The notes beneath the pieces are model-generated. The model did no database searches. It was not told the origin of the DNA and saw only the letters and a program-made list of their open reading frames with translations. A stretch of 64,000 nt of DNA from Nocardioides oceani (GTDB lineage: Bacteria > Actinomycetota > Actinomycetes > Propionibacteriales > Nocardioidaceae): NCBI RefSeq assembly GCF_030412965.1, contig NZ_JAUHJQ010000003.1, positions 124,001 through 188,000 on the forward strand, in the 5' to 3' direction. The translations under genes and the position numbers were made by a program. Position 1 is the stretch's first letter, and each line of letters opens with the position of its first letter. Below are positions 53,461 through 61,855 of the stretch, piece after piece.

Positions 53461-54333
53461 TCAGCCGCCGATGCGGTCCAGTGCGGCCACGTCGTCGGCG
53501 GAGAGCACCAGGTCGGCGGCGGCGACGTTCTGCCGCAGGTGCGCCACCGAGGAGGTGCCGGGGATGAGCAGGACGTTCGGCGAGCGCTGGAGCAGCCAGG
53601 CCAGCGCGACGGCCATCGGGCTCGCGCCGACCCGCGCGGCGACCGTGTCGAGCTCCGCGGACTGCAACGGCGAGAACCCGCCGAGCGGGAAGTACGGCAC
53701 GTAGGCGACGCCCTGCTCGGCGAGCGCGTCGAGGAGCTCGTCGTCCTCGCGGTGGGCCAGGTTGTAGTGGTTCTGCACGCACACGACCGGTGCGATCCGC
53801 TGCGCCTCGGCGACCTGAGCAGCCGAGACGGTGCTCAGCCCGAGGTGGCCGACCAGCCCCTCGCGCTGCAGCTCGGCCATCGCCTCGACCCGCTCGCCGA
53901 TGGAGGCGTCGGGCTCGTCCATCACGCGGAGGTTGACCACGTCGATGGCCTCGAGGCCGAGGTTCTCCAGGTTGTCCAGGACGCCGCGGCGCAGCTCCTC
54001 GGGCGACTGGGCCGGGAGCCAGGCGCCGGTGTCGTCGCGGCGGCCGCCGACCTTGGTCACCACGACGAGGTCCTCGGCGTAGGGGTGCAGCGCCTCGCGG
54101 ATGAGCCGGTTGGTGACGTGCGGTCCGTAGAAGTCGCTGGTGTCGACGTGGTCGATCCCCAGGGCGCGGGCCTCGCGCAGGACGGCGAGCGCCGCGTCGG
54201 GGTCGGCGGGCGGGCCGAGGACGCCGGGGCCGGCGAGCTGCATCGCGCCGTACCCCATCCGGTGCACGGTGCGGCCCGGCGCGAGCTCGAAGGTGCCGCC
54301 GAGGGCGGTCTGCTGGGTGCTGTCGGTGGTCAT
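53461..54333 (-). CDS. Aldo/keto reductase
   Basis: A 290-residue TIM-barrel oxidoreductase. It has GYGAMQLAGPG, the catalytic region GIDHVDTSDFYGPHVTN (Asp and Tyr), VVTKVGGRRDD with the Lys, and the NADPH end LLIPGTSSVAHLRQN. Substrate unknown. It diverges from an XRE regulator, across about 100 bases, which probably controls it. Confidence 0.88.
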   Translation of the reverse strand: MTTDSTQQTALGGTFELAPGRTVHRMGYGAMQLAGPGVLGPPADPDAALAVLREARALGIDHVDTSDFYGPHVTNRLIREALHPYAEDLVVVTKVGGRRDDTGAWLPAQSPEELRRGVLDNLENLGLEAIDVVNLRVMDEPDASIGERVEAMAELQREGLVGHLGLSTVSAAQVAEAQRIAPVVCVQNHYNLAHREDDELLDALAEQGVAYVPYFPLGGFSPLQSAELDTVAARVGASPMAVALAWLLQRSPNVLLIPGTSSVAHLRQNVAAADLVLSADDVAALDRIGG

Positions 54334-54421
54334 GCGTCCACGGTCGCGCCGGGGCGGGCGGCGGGGAAGGTCCCGCTGTTCCTGGGGGTCGCAGGGCCAG
54401 GGAGCCGGCCGCGGCCGGGGC

Positions 54422-54427
54422 TACGGT
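54422..54427 (+). promoter_or_regulatory. Likely -10 box of leaderless XRE gene
   Basis: TACGGT ends six bases before the GTG at 54434 and supports that start. Confidence 0.45.
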
Positions 54428-54433
54428 GGCGAG

Positions 54434-55294
54434 GTGAGCGAGGAGAACCGGCTGGGCGACTACCTCCGCGCCCGCCGCGAGCAGGTGACGCCGGCGATGG
54501 TCGGCCTCCCGCCCGGCGGCGTACGTCGGGTGGCCGGCCTGCGCCGCGAGGAGGTCGCGATGCTGGCCGGGATCAGCGCCGACTACTACCTGCGGCTGGA
54601 GCAGGGCCGCGACCGCAACCCGTCCGCGCAGGTCCTCGAGGCGATCGCGCGGGTGCTGCAGCTCGACGAGACCGCCACCGACCACCTGCTCCGGCTCGGC
54701 GTGCCGCGCCCCCGCCCACGCAGCGTCCGGCTCCGGCCCGAGACGGTGCCGCCCGAGGTGCTCCAGCTGCTCGGCGTGCTCGGTCAGCCGGCGTTCGTCG
54801 AGGGCCAGTGGCTCGACGTGCTCGCGGCCAACCCGCTGGCGACCGCGCTCAACCCGAACCTGCGGGTCGGCGAGAACCGCCTGCGCTCGCTCTTCCTGGA
54901 CCCTGCCGAGCGCGACCTGCACCCCGCGTGGGAGACCCTCGCGCCGCGCCTGGTCGCCGGGTTCCGCCGCCGGGTCGCCGACGTCGCCGACGACCCCCGC
55001 GTGGCGCAGCTGGTCGGCGAGCTCACGCTCGGCAGCGAGGTCTTCGCCCGGCTGTGGGCCCGCCACGACGTCAAGCAGGTGCGCGGCAAGACCGTGCGGC
55101 TGGACCACCCGCAGGTCGGGGAGATGACGCTCGCGATGTCCAAGCTCGCCGTCGAGGGCTCCGCCGGGCTGCTGCTGGTGGTCCACCACGCCGAGCCCGG
55201 CACCGCCAGCGCCGAGCGGCTCGCGCTGCTGTCCTCGCTGGCGGGCGGCGGGGGCGTCGGGGGCGTCGACGATCGTTCAATTGCGCGGTTCTGA
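54434..55294 (+). CDS. XRE-family regulator with MmyB-like domain
   Basis: A 286-residue regulator. The HTH (RREEVAMLAGISADYYLRLE, about residues 34-53, in a GxxPRR-free GLPPGGVRRVAGLRREE context) is typical of XRE proteins with a C-terminal MmyB-like ligand domain. That domain has DVLAANPLATALNPN and ending strands such as AGLLLVVHHAEPGTASAERL. The last 17 residues (GGGGVGGVDDRSIARF) come from the repeat element at 55261-55342 and look acquired. It probably controls the divergent aldo/keto reductase. Confidence 0.85.
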   Translation: MSEENRLGDYLRARREQVTPAMVGLPPGGVRRVAGLRREEVAMLAGISADYYLRLEQGRDRNPSAQVLEAIARVLQLDETATDHLLRLGVPRPRPRSVRLRPETVPPEVLQLLGVLGQPAFVEGQWLDVLAANPLATALNPNLRVGENRLRSLFLDPAERDLHPAWETLAPRLVAGFRRRVADVADDPRVAQLVGELTLGSEVFARLWARHDVKQVRGKTVRLDHPQVGEMTLAMSKLAVEGSAGLLLVVHHAEPGTASAERLALLSSLAGGGGVGGVDDRSIARF

Positions 55295-55342
55295 CGCCTC
55301 TACCGGCGGGTAACCGGTCGCCATCGTTCAATTGCGCGATTG
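55261..55342. repeat. AT-rich palindromic element, copy B
   Basis: Shares 23 identical bases with copy A at 12705-12727, including CGACGATCGTTCAATTG. A second core ATCGTTCAATTGCGCGAT is at 55323-55340. The first core overlaps the end of the XRE gene and supplies its stop codon. Confidence 0.8.
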
Positions 55343-55393
55343 TGGCCGAGCACGACACCTGACCGCGCACGACGCCGGACCGACGAACGCCGC

Positions 55394-56155
55394 TCAGCCG
55401 AGGAACCGCACGTCGACCGGCGACTCGGCGACGTCGGGCGCCTCCATGCCGTCCTCGACGTCCAGCGCGTCGCCGGAGAGGTGGACCCGGTAGGCCCGCG
55501 CGTCGGGGCGCGAGGAGACCGCCTCGACCAGCTCGCCGTCGCGGAAGACGAGCGCGCAGCCGTCGTCGGCGGCGTACCCGGACGGCAGCCGGCGGGTGCC
55601 GACGAGGTCGAGGTACGTCGGGCGCCGCTCGGACTCGCCGTCGTAGTGCGGGCACGCCGACCCGCGCAGGAGGCCGAGGCCGTCGGCCAGCGGGGCGAGC
55701 GGGCCGTAGGAGTCGGTGACCGAGCCCTCGAACCAGCAGTTCATCCCGGCGCTGATGCCGGCGAGCACCACGCCGTCCTCGGCCGCCTCCCGGAGGATCG
55801 CGTCGAGGCCGTGCAGCCGCCACAGCGCCAGCAGGTTCGCGGTCGAGCCGCCGCCGACGTACACGACGTCCTGGGAGAGGACGAAGGAGCGCAGGTCCTG
55901 CTCGGGCAGCCCGGGGATCTCGTCGTAGCGGAACAGCGGCAGCGTGCTGGTCTCCGCCCGACCGGCGAACGCCTCGCGGAACCGGTCCTGGTAGTCGACG
56001 GAGTCCCCGCTCGCGGTCCCGACGAAGCAGACCCGCGGCAGGCCGCCCGCTCCGCGCCGCCGCGTGGCCAGCGAGAGCAGGTGGTCGTCGAGCAGCGGGT
56101 TGTCCGGCTCCATCGAGAAGCCGCCGCCGCCCAGGGCCATGATCGTGGTGCTCAT
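55394..56155 (-). CDS. Peptidase E-like S51 hydrolase
   Basis: A 253-residue class I glutamine-amidotransferase-fold peptidase of family S51 (dipeptidase E/cyanophycinase). The nucleophile Ser lies in VLAGISAGMNCWFEGS near residue 134. VVYVGGGSTANLLALW is typical, and PHYDGESERRP carries the likely His. Dipeptidase E cuts after N-terminal aspartate. It begins 12 bases after the GH10 gene on the same strand, so it may share its promoter, though the link to xylan use is unclear. Confidence 0.85.
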   Translation of the reverse strand: MSTTIMALGGGGFSMEPDNPLLDDHLLSLATRRRGAGGLPRVCFVGTASGDSVDYQDRFREAFAGRAETSTLPLFRYDEIPGLPEQDLRSFVLSQDVVYVGGGSTANLLALWRLHGLDAILREAAEDGVVLAGISAGMNCWFEGSVTDSYGPLAPLADGLGLLRGSACPHYDGESERRPTYLDLVGTRRLPSGYAADDGCALVFRDGELVEAVSSRPDARAYRVHLSGDALDVEDGMEAPDVAESPVDVRFLG

Positions 56156-56167
56156 GACGCGATGGTG

Positions 56168-57448
56168 TCAGCCGAGCACGACCTCCGCCGCGGAGGCACC
56201 GGGCGGGAGCGTGAAGGTGGCGGTGGCGCCGCCGGCGGAGACGGCGTACTCGCCCGCCCAGCCGGAGACCTCGACCTGCCCCGCGTCGTCGGTGCGCAAC
56301 GGGGTCGCGTCGAGCCACCACTCGCCCCGGACGAGCGAGCGGAGGGCGTCGTACGCCGGCTTGGGGGTGCCGTCGGCGCGGACCAGGCCGGCTGGGGCGC
56401 CGAGCCAGGCGCCGCGGTCGGTGATCCCCCAGTACGTCACCGCCGCGACCGCCGGGTGCGACATCAGCGTCCGGTAGTGCGCGACGACCTCCGCGGCCTG
56501 CCGCTCCTCGCCCTCCGGCGTCGAGGGCCACGCGTCGACCACGTGGTCGTTGAGGTCCTCGACCTCCGGCGGCATCAGCTCGCCGGAGAGCAGCGTGGTC
56601 TCGGTCAGGTGCAGCGGCAGCCCGTGCCGGGCGAACCGGTCGAGCACCTCGAGGGTCCGCTCCTCGCCCCACCAGCCCTGGTGCATGTGGCTCTGCAAGC
56701 CGAGGGCGTCCACCCGCACGCCCGCGGCGAGGACCTCCTCGACGAGCCGGTCGTAGGCCGGTGACATGTCGAAGTCGTTGAGGACGTACGTCGCCGCGGG
56801 GTCGCCCGCCCGGGCTTCCTCGAAGGCCAGCCGCGCGGTCTCCACGCGGCCGAGCCGGCGGCACAGCCGGGTGATCGCGTTCTCCTGCTCCTCGTTGGCG
56901 AAGACCGGCATGATCACCGCCTCGTTGATCGCGTCCCAGGTGCTGACCAGGCCGGCGAGGTCGGCGGTCTCACGGCGGACCCGCGCGCGGACCGTCGCCT
57001 CGAGCTCGTCGTCCGGCAGCCCGCGCAGCCAGTCCGGGGCGAGGGTGTGCCACACGAGCGGGTGGCCCTTGACCGCGACGTCCCGGTCGCGGAACCACCG
57101 GGCTGCGGCGCGCAGCCGCTCGGTGTCGGGCCGGCCGGGCTCGGGCTCGAAGCCGGCCCAGTAGAACGGCAGCGTGGCGGTGTCGAAGACGCCGAGCCAC
57201 AGGTCGGCCAGCTCGCGGGCAGCCTCGGCGCCCGCGCCGCCGAAGACGTCGTCGACACCTCCCGGCGCGCTGCTCGGCAGCCCGGCCTCCGCCGCCGCGA
57301 GCGGCACGAAGTCGAAGCCGATGCAGCCGAAGGCGACGGCGTGCCGACGCTGCTCGACGACCACCGCCGTGCGGTCGAGGGGCGTGCCGTCGGCGCGACG
57401 GACCGACACCGTCGCCGTGCCGCGACGGTGCTCGAGGGAGGACGTCAT
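56168..57448 (-). CDS. GH10 endo-xylanase-like enzyme, intracellular
   Basis: A 426-residue glycoside hydrolase family 10 protein. KGHPLVWHTLAPDWL is at about residue 127, the acid/base Glu is in TWDAINEAV near 172, and the nucleophile Glu is in LPLHLTETTLL near 275. An N-terminal beta-domain (TATVSVRRADGTPLDRTAVV) and a short C-terminal beta-domain flank the barrel. There is no signal peptide, so it should act in the cytosol on imported xylo-oligosaccharides. The TACGGT -10 box and TTGTCG -35 box upstream give a promoter that overlaps the LacI operator. Confidence 0.85.
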   Translation of the reverse strand: MTSSLEHRRGTATVSVRRADGTPLDRTAVVVEQRRHAVAFGCIGFDFVPLAAAEAGLPSSAPGGVDDVFGGAGAEAARELADLWLGVFDTATLPFYWAGFEPEPGRPDTERLRAAARWFRDRDVAVKGHPLVWHTLAPDWLRGLPDDELEATVRARVRRETADLAGLVSTWDAINEAVIMPVFANEEQENAITRLCRRLGRVETARLAFEEARAGDPAATYVLNDFDMSPAYDRLVEEVLAAGVRVDALGLQSHMHQGWWGEERTLEVLDRFARHGLPLHLTETTLLSGELMPPEVEDLNDHVVDAWPSTPEGEERQAAEVVAHYRTLMSHPAVAAVTYWGITDRGAWLGAPAGLVRADGTPKPAYDALRSLVRGEWWLDATPLRTDDAGQVEVSGWAGEYAVSAGGATATFTLPPGASAAEVVLG

Positions 57449-57456
57449 GGGGCCCG

Positions 57457-57485
57457 ACCGTAGCCGTGGAAAACGTTATCGACAA
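57457..57485 (-). promoter_or_regulatory. GH10 promoter, near-leaderless
   Basis: On the minus strand the -35 box TTGTCG (57480-57485), a 17-base spacer and the -10 box TACGGT (57457-57462) lie eight bases before the ATG at 57448. The -35 box sits inside the LacI operator. Confidence 0.6.
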
Positions 57486-57487
57486 CG
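57474..57487. promoter_or_regulatory. LacI-type operator in divergent xylan promoter
   Basis: CGTTATCGACAACG, an imperfect palindrome of LacI-family type. It covers the -35 box of the GH10 promoter and lies one base upstream of the TTGACA box for the ABC operon, so one repressor could block both. Confidence 0.65.
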
Positions 57488-57488
57488 A

Positions 57489-57518
57489 TTGACAAGTCGG
57501 GTTCGGCGGTGGCACGGT
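57489..57518 (+). promoter_or_regulatory. ABC sugar operon promoter
   Basis: A consensus -35 box TTGACA (57489-57494), an 18-base spacer and a weak -10 box CACGGT (57513-57518), 45 bases before the ATG of the binding protein. Confidence 0.55.
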
Positions 57519-57563
57519 CCTGTGACCCACATCACCGAGGGTGGGGCGGACAAAGGGGTTCAG

Positions 57564-58856
57564 ATGTCGAGGAAGACTCGAGGCGCGGCGCTCGCCGTGC
57601 TCAGCGCGAGCATGCTGCTGGCCGCCAGCGCGTGCGGCGGCGACGACGCGTCGTCCGGCGGCGACGCCGACACGGTCACCTGGTGGCACAACTCGAACAA
57701 CGAGCCCGGCAAGGGCTACTACGAGCAGGTCGCGAAGGACTTCGAGGAGGCCAACCCGGGCGTCGACGTCCAGGTGACCGCCATGGCGCACCAGGACATG
57801 GTCGACAAGCTCGCCGCCGGCTTCCAGAGCGGTGACGTCCCGGACGTCTACATGGAGCGCGGCGGCGGCGAGCTCGCCGACCACGTCGAGGCGGGGATGA
57901 CCCGCGACCTCACCGAGGACGCGGCCGAGGAGATCGGGAAGATCGCCGAGGGCACGCTGGCCGGCTGGCAGGTCGACGGCAAGACCTACGCGATCCCGTA
58001 CTCCGTGGGCGTCGACGGGTTCTGGTACAACACCGAGCTCTTCGAGCAGGCCGGGATCGAGGCTCCGCCGGAGACGATGGACGAGCTCGTCGACGTCATC
58101 GGCCAGCTGAAGGACGCCGACATCACGCCGATCTCGGTCGGCGCCGGCGACAAGTGGCCCGCCGCGCACTACTGGTACTTCGGTGCGGTCCGCACCTGCT
58201 CGCAGGACACGTTGAACTCCGCCATGGAGAGCATGGACTTCTCCGACCCCTGCTTCGTCGAGGCCGGCGAGGTCGTCGACCAGGTCCTCGAGACCGAGCC
58301 GTTCAACCCCGGCTTCCTCACCACCCCCGGCCAGGAGGGCGCGAGCTCGGCGTCCGGCCTGCTCGCCACGGGCAAGGTCGCCATGGAGCTCCAGGGCCAC
58401 TGGGAGCCCGGCGTCATGCAGGGCCTCACCGACGACGGGAAGGGCCTGGGCGAGAAGACCGGCTGGTTCCCGTTCCCGCAGGTCGAGGGCGGCGAGGGCG
58501 ACCCGGCCGGCCAGCTCGGCGGCGGCGACGCGTGGGCGGTCGCCGAGACCGCTCCGGACGTGGCCGTCGACTTCGTGAAGTACCTGTTCTCCGACGAGGT
58601 CCAGCAGGGCTTCGCCGAGAACGACATGGGCCTGCCGACCAACCCCGCCGCGATCGAGTCGCTGTCCGACCCGGCGCTGGCCGACCTCATCCAGGTCCGC
58701 GACGAGGCGGCGTACGTCCAGCTGTTCTTCGACACCCTGTTCGGCCCCTCGGTCGGTGGCGCGATGAACGACGCGATCGCGCTCCAGTTCGCCGACCAGG
58801 CCACCCCGCAGGACGTCGTGGACGCGACCCAGCAGGCCGCCGACCAGGAGGGGTGA
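57564..58856 (+). CDS. ABC sugar-binding lipoprotein
   Basis: A 430-residue family-1 extracellular solute-binding protein. The signal ends in a lipobox (AASAC, Cys about 24). The fold starts VTWWHNSNNEPGKGYYEQVA and includes YAIPYSVGVDGFWYNTELFE and ALQGHWEPG-like MELQGHWEPGVM. It should capture xylo-oligosaccharides, judged from the GH10 and GH3 neighbours. The ATG has AAAGGGG six bases upstream. It is the first gene of the operon. Confidence 0.9.
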   Translation: MSRKTRGAALAVLSASMLLAASACGGDDASSGGDADTVTWWHNSNNEPGKGYYEQVAKDFEEANPGVDVQVTAMAHQDMVDKLAAGFQSGDVPDVYMERGGGELADHVEAGMTRDLTEDAAEEIGKIAEGTLAGWQVDGKTYAIPYSVGVDGFWYNTELFEQAGIEAPPETMDELVDVIGQLKDADITPISVGAGDKWPAAHYWYFGAVRTCSQDTLNSAMESMDFSDPCFVEAGEVVDQVLETEPFNPGFLTTPGQEGASSASGLLATGKVAMELQGHWEPGVMQGLTDDGKGLGEKTGWFPFPQVEGGEGDPAGQLGGGDAWAVAETAPDVAVDFVKYLFSDEVQQGFAENDMGLPTNPAAIESLSDPALADLIQVRDEAAYVQLFFDTLFGPSVGGAMNDAIALQFADQATPQDVVDATQQAADQEG

Positions 58857-58863
58857 GCGACCC

Positions 58864-59862
58864 GTGATTTCCACCGGCGCCGCCGTCGCGGCCACCCCGG
58901 CGGCGGCGCCGGTCGGCGAGCACGGCACCGGCGACCCCTCCGGGCGGTCCCCGGTGCCGGGCAGCCCTCCCGGCAGCTCCCGGTGGCGGCAGCGGCTCGA
59001 GATCGCGCTGTTCGTCACCCCCGCGCTGGCCCTGATGGCGACCTTCGTCGTCTGGCCGGTCGTCTCCGCGGTCCGCATGTCGTTCTTCCGCTGGAAGGGC
59101 TTCGGCCCGATGGACGACTTCGTCGGCCTGCGCAACTACGAGCAGGTGCTGGGCGACGCGGTCTTCCGGGACGCGGTCGTGCACAACCTGACGATCGTCG
59201 GGCTGTCGGTCGCGGTGCAGCTGCCGCTCGGCCTGCTGCTCGCGGTCCTGCTCAACCGCCGCATCCGCGGCCGCGGGCTGCTCCGCACGATCGTGTTCGT
59301 CCCGTACGTCCTGGCCGAGGTGATCGCCGGCGTCGTGTGGTTCCAGCTCCTCCAACCGCGCAGCGGCCTGGTGGAGGAGATCCTCACGACCGTCGGCATC
59401 ACCCCGCCCGAGCAGGGCTTCCTCGGGACCCCGGGCCTCGCGCTGTGGACCGTCTTCGTGGTGCTGACCTGGAAGTACCTCGGCCTCGCCGTGCTGCTCT
59501 TCCTCGCCGGACTCCAGGGCGTGCCCGACGAGCTCTACGAGGCCGCGCAGCTCGACGGCGCCAGCTGGTGGCAGGTCCAGCGCCGGGTGGCGCTCCCGCT
59601 GCTCGGCCCCACCATCCGCACCTGGGCGTTCCTGTCGATGATCGGCTCGCTCCAGCTCTTCGACATGGTGTGGATCCTCACCGGCGGCGGGCCGGCCAAC
59701 GCCACCACGACCATGGCGACGTACCTCGTCAGCCAGGGCACCCAGCGCGGCAACTACGGCATCGCCGGCGCCGCCTCGGTCGTGCTGTTCGTGATCGCCT
59801 TCGTGATGGCGCTGCTCTACCAGGTGCTCGTCCTGCGCCGGGACACAGGAGACCAACGATGA
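58864..59862 (+). CDS. ABC sugar permease, MalF-like
   Basis: A 332-residue inner-membrane permease with six helices after a Pro/Gly-rich cytosolic N-tail. The EAA coupling loop is DELYEAAQLDGASWWQVQRR, and the periplasmic start is FFRWKGFGPMDDFVGLRNYEQ. The GTG start follows the binding-protein stop by seven bases, and the stop overlaps the next permease in ATGA. Confidence 0.92.
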   Translation: MISTGAAVAATPAAAPVGEHGTGDPSGRSPVPGSPPGSSRWRQRLEIALFVTPALALMATFVVWPVVSAVRMSFFRWKGFGPMDDFVGLRNYEQVLGDAVFRDAVVHNLTIVGLSVAVQLPLGLLLAVLLNRRIRGRGLLRTIVFVPYVLAEVIAGVVWFQLLQPRSGLVEEILTTVGITPPEQGFLGTPGLALWTVFVVLTWKYLGLAVLLFLAGLQGVPDELYEAAQLDGASWWQVQRRVALPLLGPTIRTWAFLSMIGSLQLFDMVWILTGGGPANATTTMATYLVSQGTQRGNYGIAGAASVVLFVIAFVMALLYQVLVLRRDTGDQR

Positions 59863-60761
59863 CCACGCTCCAGACCCCCCTCGACGCGCCCCCGGCGGCA
59901 CCCGACGGCCCGCCCGGGCGGGCCCCGCGGCAGAAGGGCAGCGCCTTCGGCGGCGGCGGGCCGCTCGTCTACGGTCTCGCGCTGGCCGTCGTGGCGCTCA
60001 CCCTCGGGCCGGTCGTCTACGGCGCGCTCGGCGGGTTCCGCAGCAACGAGCAGCTGATCCGCGACCCCGCCGGGCTGCCCGACCCGTGGGTGAGCGGCAA
60101 CTACGAGAAGGTCGTCACCAACGGCGACTTCTGGGGCTACGCGCTGAACTCCACCGTCATCGCGCTCATCACGACCGCGGTGGCCGTGGTCGCCGGCGTG
60201 ATGGCCGCCTACCCGCTGGCCCGGTACCGGTTCCGGCTGCGCGAGCCGCTGTTCATGGTCTTCGTGCTGGGGCTGCTCTTCCCCGTGGCGGTGGCGATCA
60301 TCCCGCTGTTCATCCTCATCACCCGCGACCTCCAGCTCGGCAACACCTGGTGGGGCGTGGCCCTGCCGCAGGCGGCGTTCGCGCTGCCGACGACGGTGGT
60401 CATCCTGCGGCCGTTCCTCATGGCGCTGCCGCGGGAGCTGGAGGAGGCGGCGTTCATCGACGGCGCCTCGCGGATCGGCGTGTTCCGCCACATCGCGCTG
60501 CCGCTGGTCGCCCCCGGCCTGGTGACGGTCGGCGTGCTGGCGTTCGTCGCCTCGTGGAACGCCTACCTGCTTCCGCTCCTGCTGCTGCAGGACGACATGC
60601 GTACGCTGCCCCTCGGCGTGGCCGACTACTCGACGCAGTACTCGGCCGACACCGCCGGCGTCCTGGCGTTCACCACGATCGCCATGATCCCCGCGCTGGT
60701 GCTCTTCCTGGCCATGCAGCGGCGGATCGTCAGCGGCCTGCAGGGCGCGGTGAAGGGATGA
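59859..60761 (+). CDS. ABC sugar permease, MalG-like
   Basis: A 300-residue permease with six helices. The EAA loop is ELEEAAFIDGASRIGVFRHI, and NSTVIALITTAVAVVAGVMA is an early helix. It pairs with the MalF-like protein. No ATPase gene is linked, so the pair probably uses a shared MsiK-type ATPase encoded elsewhere, as is common in actinobacteria. Its stop overlaps the lacI gene in ATGA. Confidence 0.92.
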   Translation: MTTLQTPLDAPPAAPDGPPGRAPRQKGSAFGGGGPLVYGLALAVVALTLGPVVYGALGGFRSNEQLIRDPAGLPDPWVSGNYEKVVTNGDFWGYALNSTVIALITTAVAVVAGVMAAYPLARYRFRLREPLFMVFVLGLLFPVAVAIIPLFILITRDLQLGNTWWGVALPQAAFALPTTVVILRPFLMALPRELEEAAFIDGASRIGVFRHIALPLVAPGLVTVGVLAFVASWNAYLLPLLLLQDDMRTLPLGVADYSTQYSADTAGVLAFTTIAMIPALVLFLAMQRRIVSGLQGAVKG

Positions 60762-61855
60762 GGGGCTCCGAGGTGGATCTGGACCAGCAGGCCGACGACC
60801 CGGGCGTGCCCGTCGCTCCCGGTGGTGCCGGGGGCCGCGTGACGATGCAGCAGGTCGCCGCCGAGGCCGGGGTCTCGGTCTCCACGGTCTCCAAGGTGCT
60901 CAACGGCCGGTACGGCGTGTCCCCGGCGACGGCCCAGCACGTCACGGGCGTCATCACCCGCCTGGGCTACGAGGCGAGCCTGGTCGCGCGCAGCCTGCGC
61001 AACCGGCGCACCAACGTCATCGGCGTGCTCGTCGCGGACTTCGAGCCGTTCAGCACCGAGGTGCTCAAGGGCGCCGCCGACGCCATCCGCGACTCCGGCT
61101 TCGAGCTGGTCGCCTACTCGGCCGGCGGCCGCGTCGACGAGCACGTCGGCTGGGAGCGGCGCTACCTCTCCCGGGTGATGGGCACGCTCGTCGACGGCGC
61201 GGTGCTGGTCACCCCGACGGTCACCGACGTGCAGTACGACGGACCGGTCGTCGCCGTCGACCCGCACACCGGCCGGTCGAGCCTGCCCACCGTGGCCGGC
61301 GACAACCTGCAGGGCGCGCGGCTCGGGGTGGACCACCTCCTCGGGCTGGGCCACACCCGGATCGGGATGGTCACCGGTCGCCCGGACCTGGTCTCGGCGC
61401 AGCTGCGCGAGCGCGGCTACCGCGAGGCGCACGCCGCCGCCGGCCTGCCCGTCGACGAGTCGCTGCTGGCGCTCGGCGCGTTCGAGGCCGAGCAGGCGCG
61501 CGAGGCCGCCCACCGGCTGCTCGCGCTGCCCGACCCGCCGACCGCCGTCTTCGGCGCCAACGACCTCTCCGCGCTGGCGGTCCTGGAGGTCGCCGCCGAG
61601 CGGGGGCTCGACGTGCCGCGCGACCTGTCGGTCATCGGCTTCGACAACGTCCCCGAGTCGGCGCTCTCCGACCCCCCGCTGACCACCGTCGAGCAGCCGA
61701 TCCGCCGGATGGGCCGCGACGCGGTGGCGCTCCTGCTCGCGCTGCTCGACGGCGCCGCGGTCGCCGACACCCAGCTCACCCTCCCCACCACGCTGGTCAC
61801 CCGCCGCTCCACCGCGGCCCCGGCCGGCCCTACCTCGAACGGAGCGGTCTCGTGA
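60758..61855 (+). CDS. LacI-family repressor
   Basis: A 365-residue regulator. After a 28-residue acidic tail comes the HTH (VTMQQVAAEAGVSVSTVSKV, then LNGRYGVSPATAQ), the hinge ARSLRNRRTNVIG, and the sugar-binding core with VFGANDLSALAVLE and SVIGFDNVPESALSDPPLTT. It is the likely repressor of this cluster through the operator at 57474-57487. An internal GTG before the HTH could be an alternative start. It overlaps both neighbours by four bases. Confidence 0.9.
   Translation: MRGSEVDLDQQADDPGVPVAPGGAGGRVTMQQVAAEAGVSVSTVSKVLNGRYGVSPATAQHVTGVITRLGYEASLVARSLRNRRTNVIGVLVADFEPFSTEVLKGAADAIRDSGFELVAYSAGGRVDEHVGWERRYLSRVMGTLVDGAVLVTPTVTDVQYDGPVVAVDPHTGRSSLPTVAGDNLQGARLGVDHLLGLGHTRIGMVTGRPDLVSAQLRERGYREAHAAAGLPVDESLLALGAFEAEQAREAAHRLLALPDPPTAVFGANDLSALAVLEVAAERGLDVPRDLSVIGFDNVPESALSDPPLTTVEQPIRRMGRDAVALLLALLDGAAVADTQLTLPTTLVTRRSTAAPAGPTSNGAVS

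Noticed and set aside
51473..55189. A 1238-codon open frame on the minus strand
   Set aside because: It runs antisense through the flavoprotein and in a wrong frame through the MFS and reductase genes.
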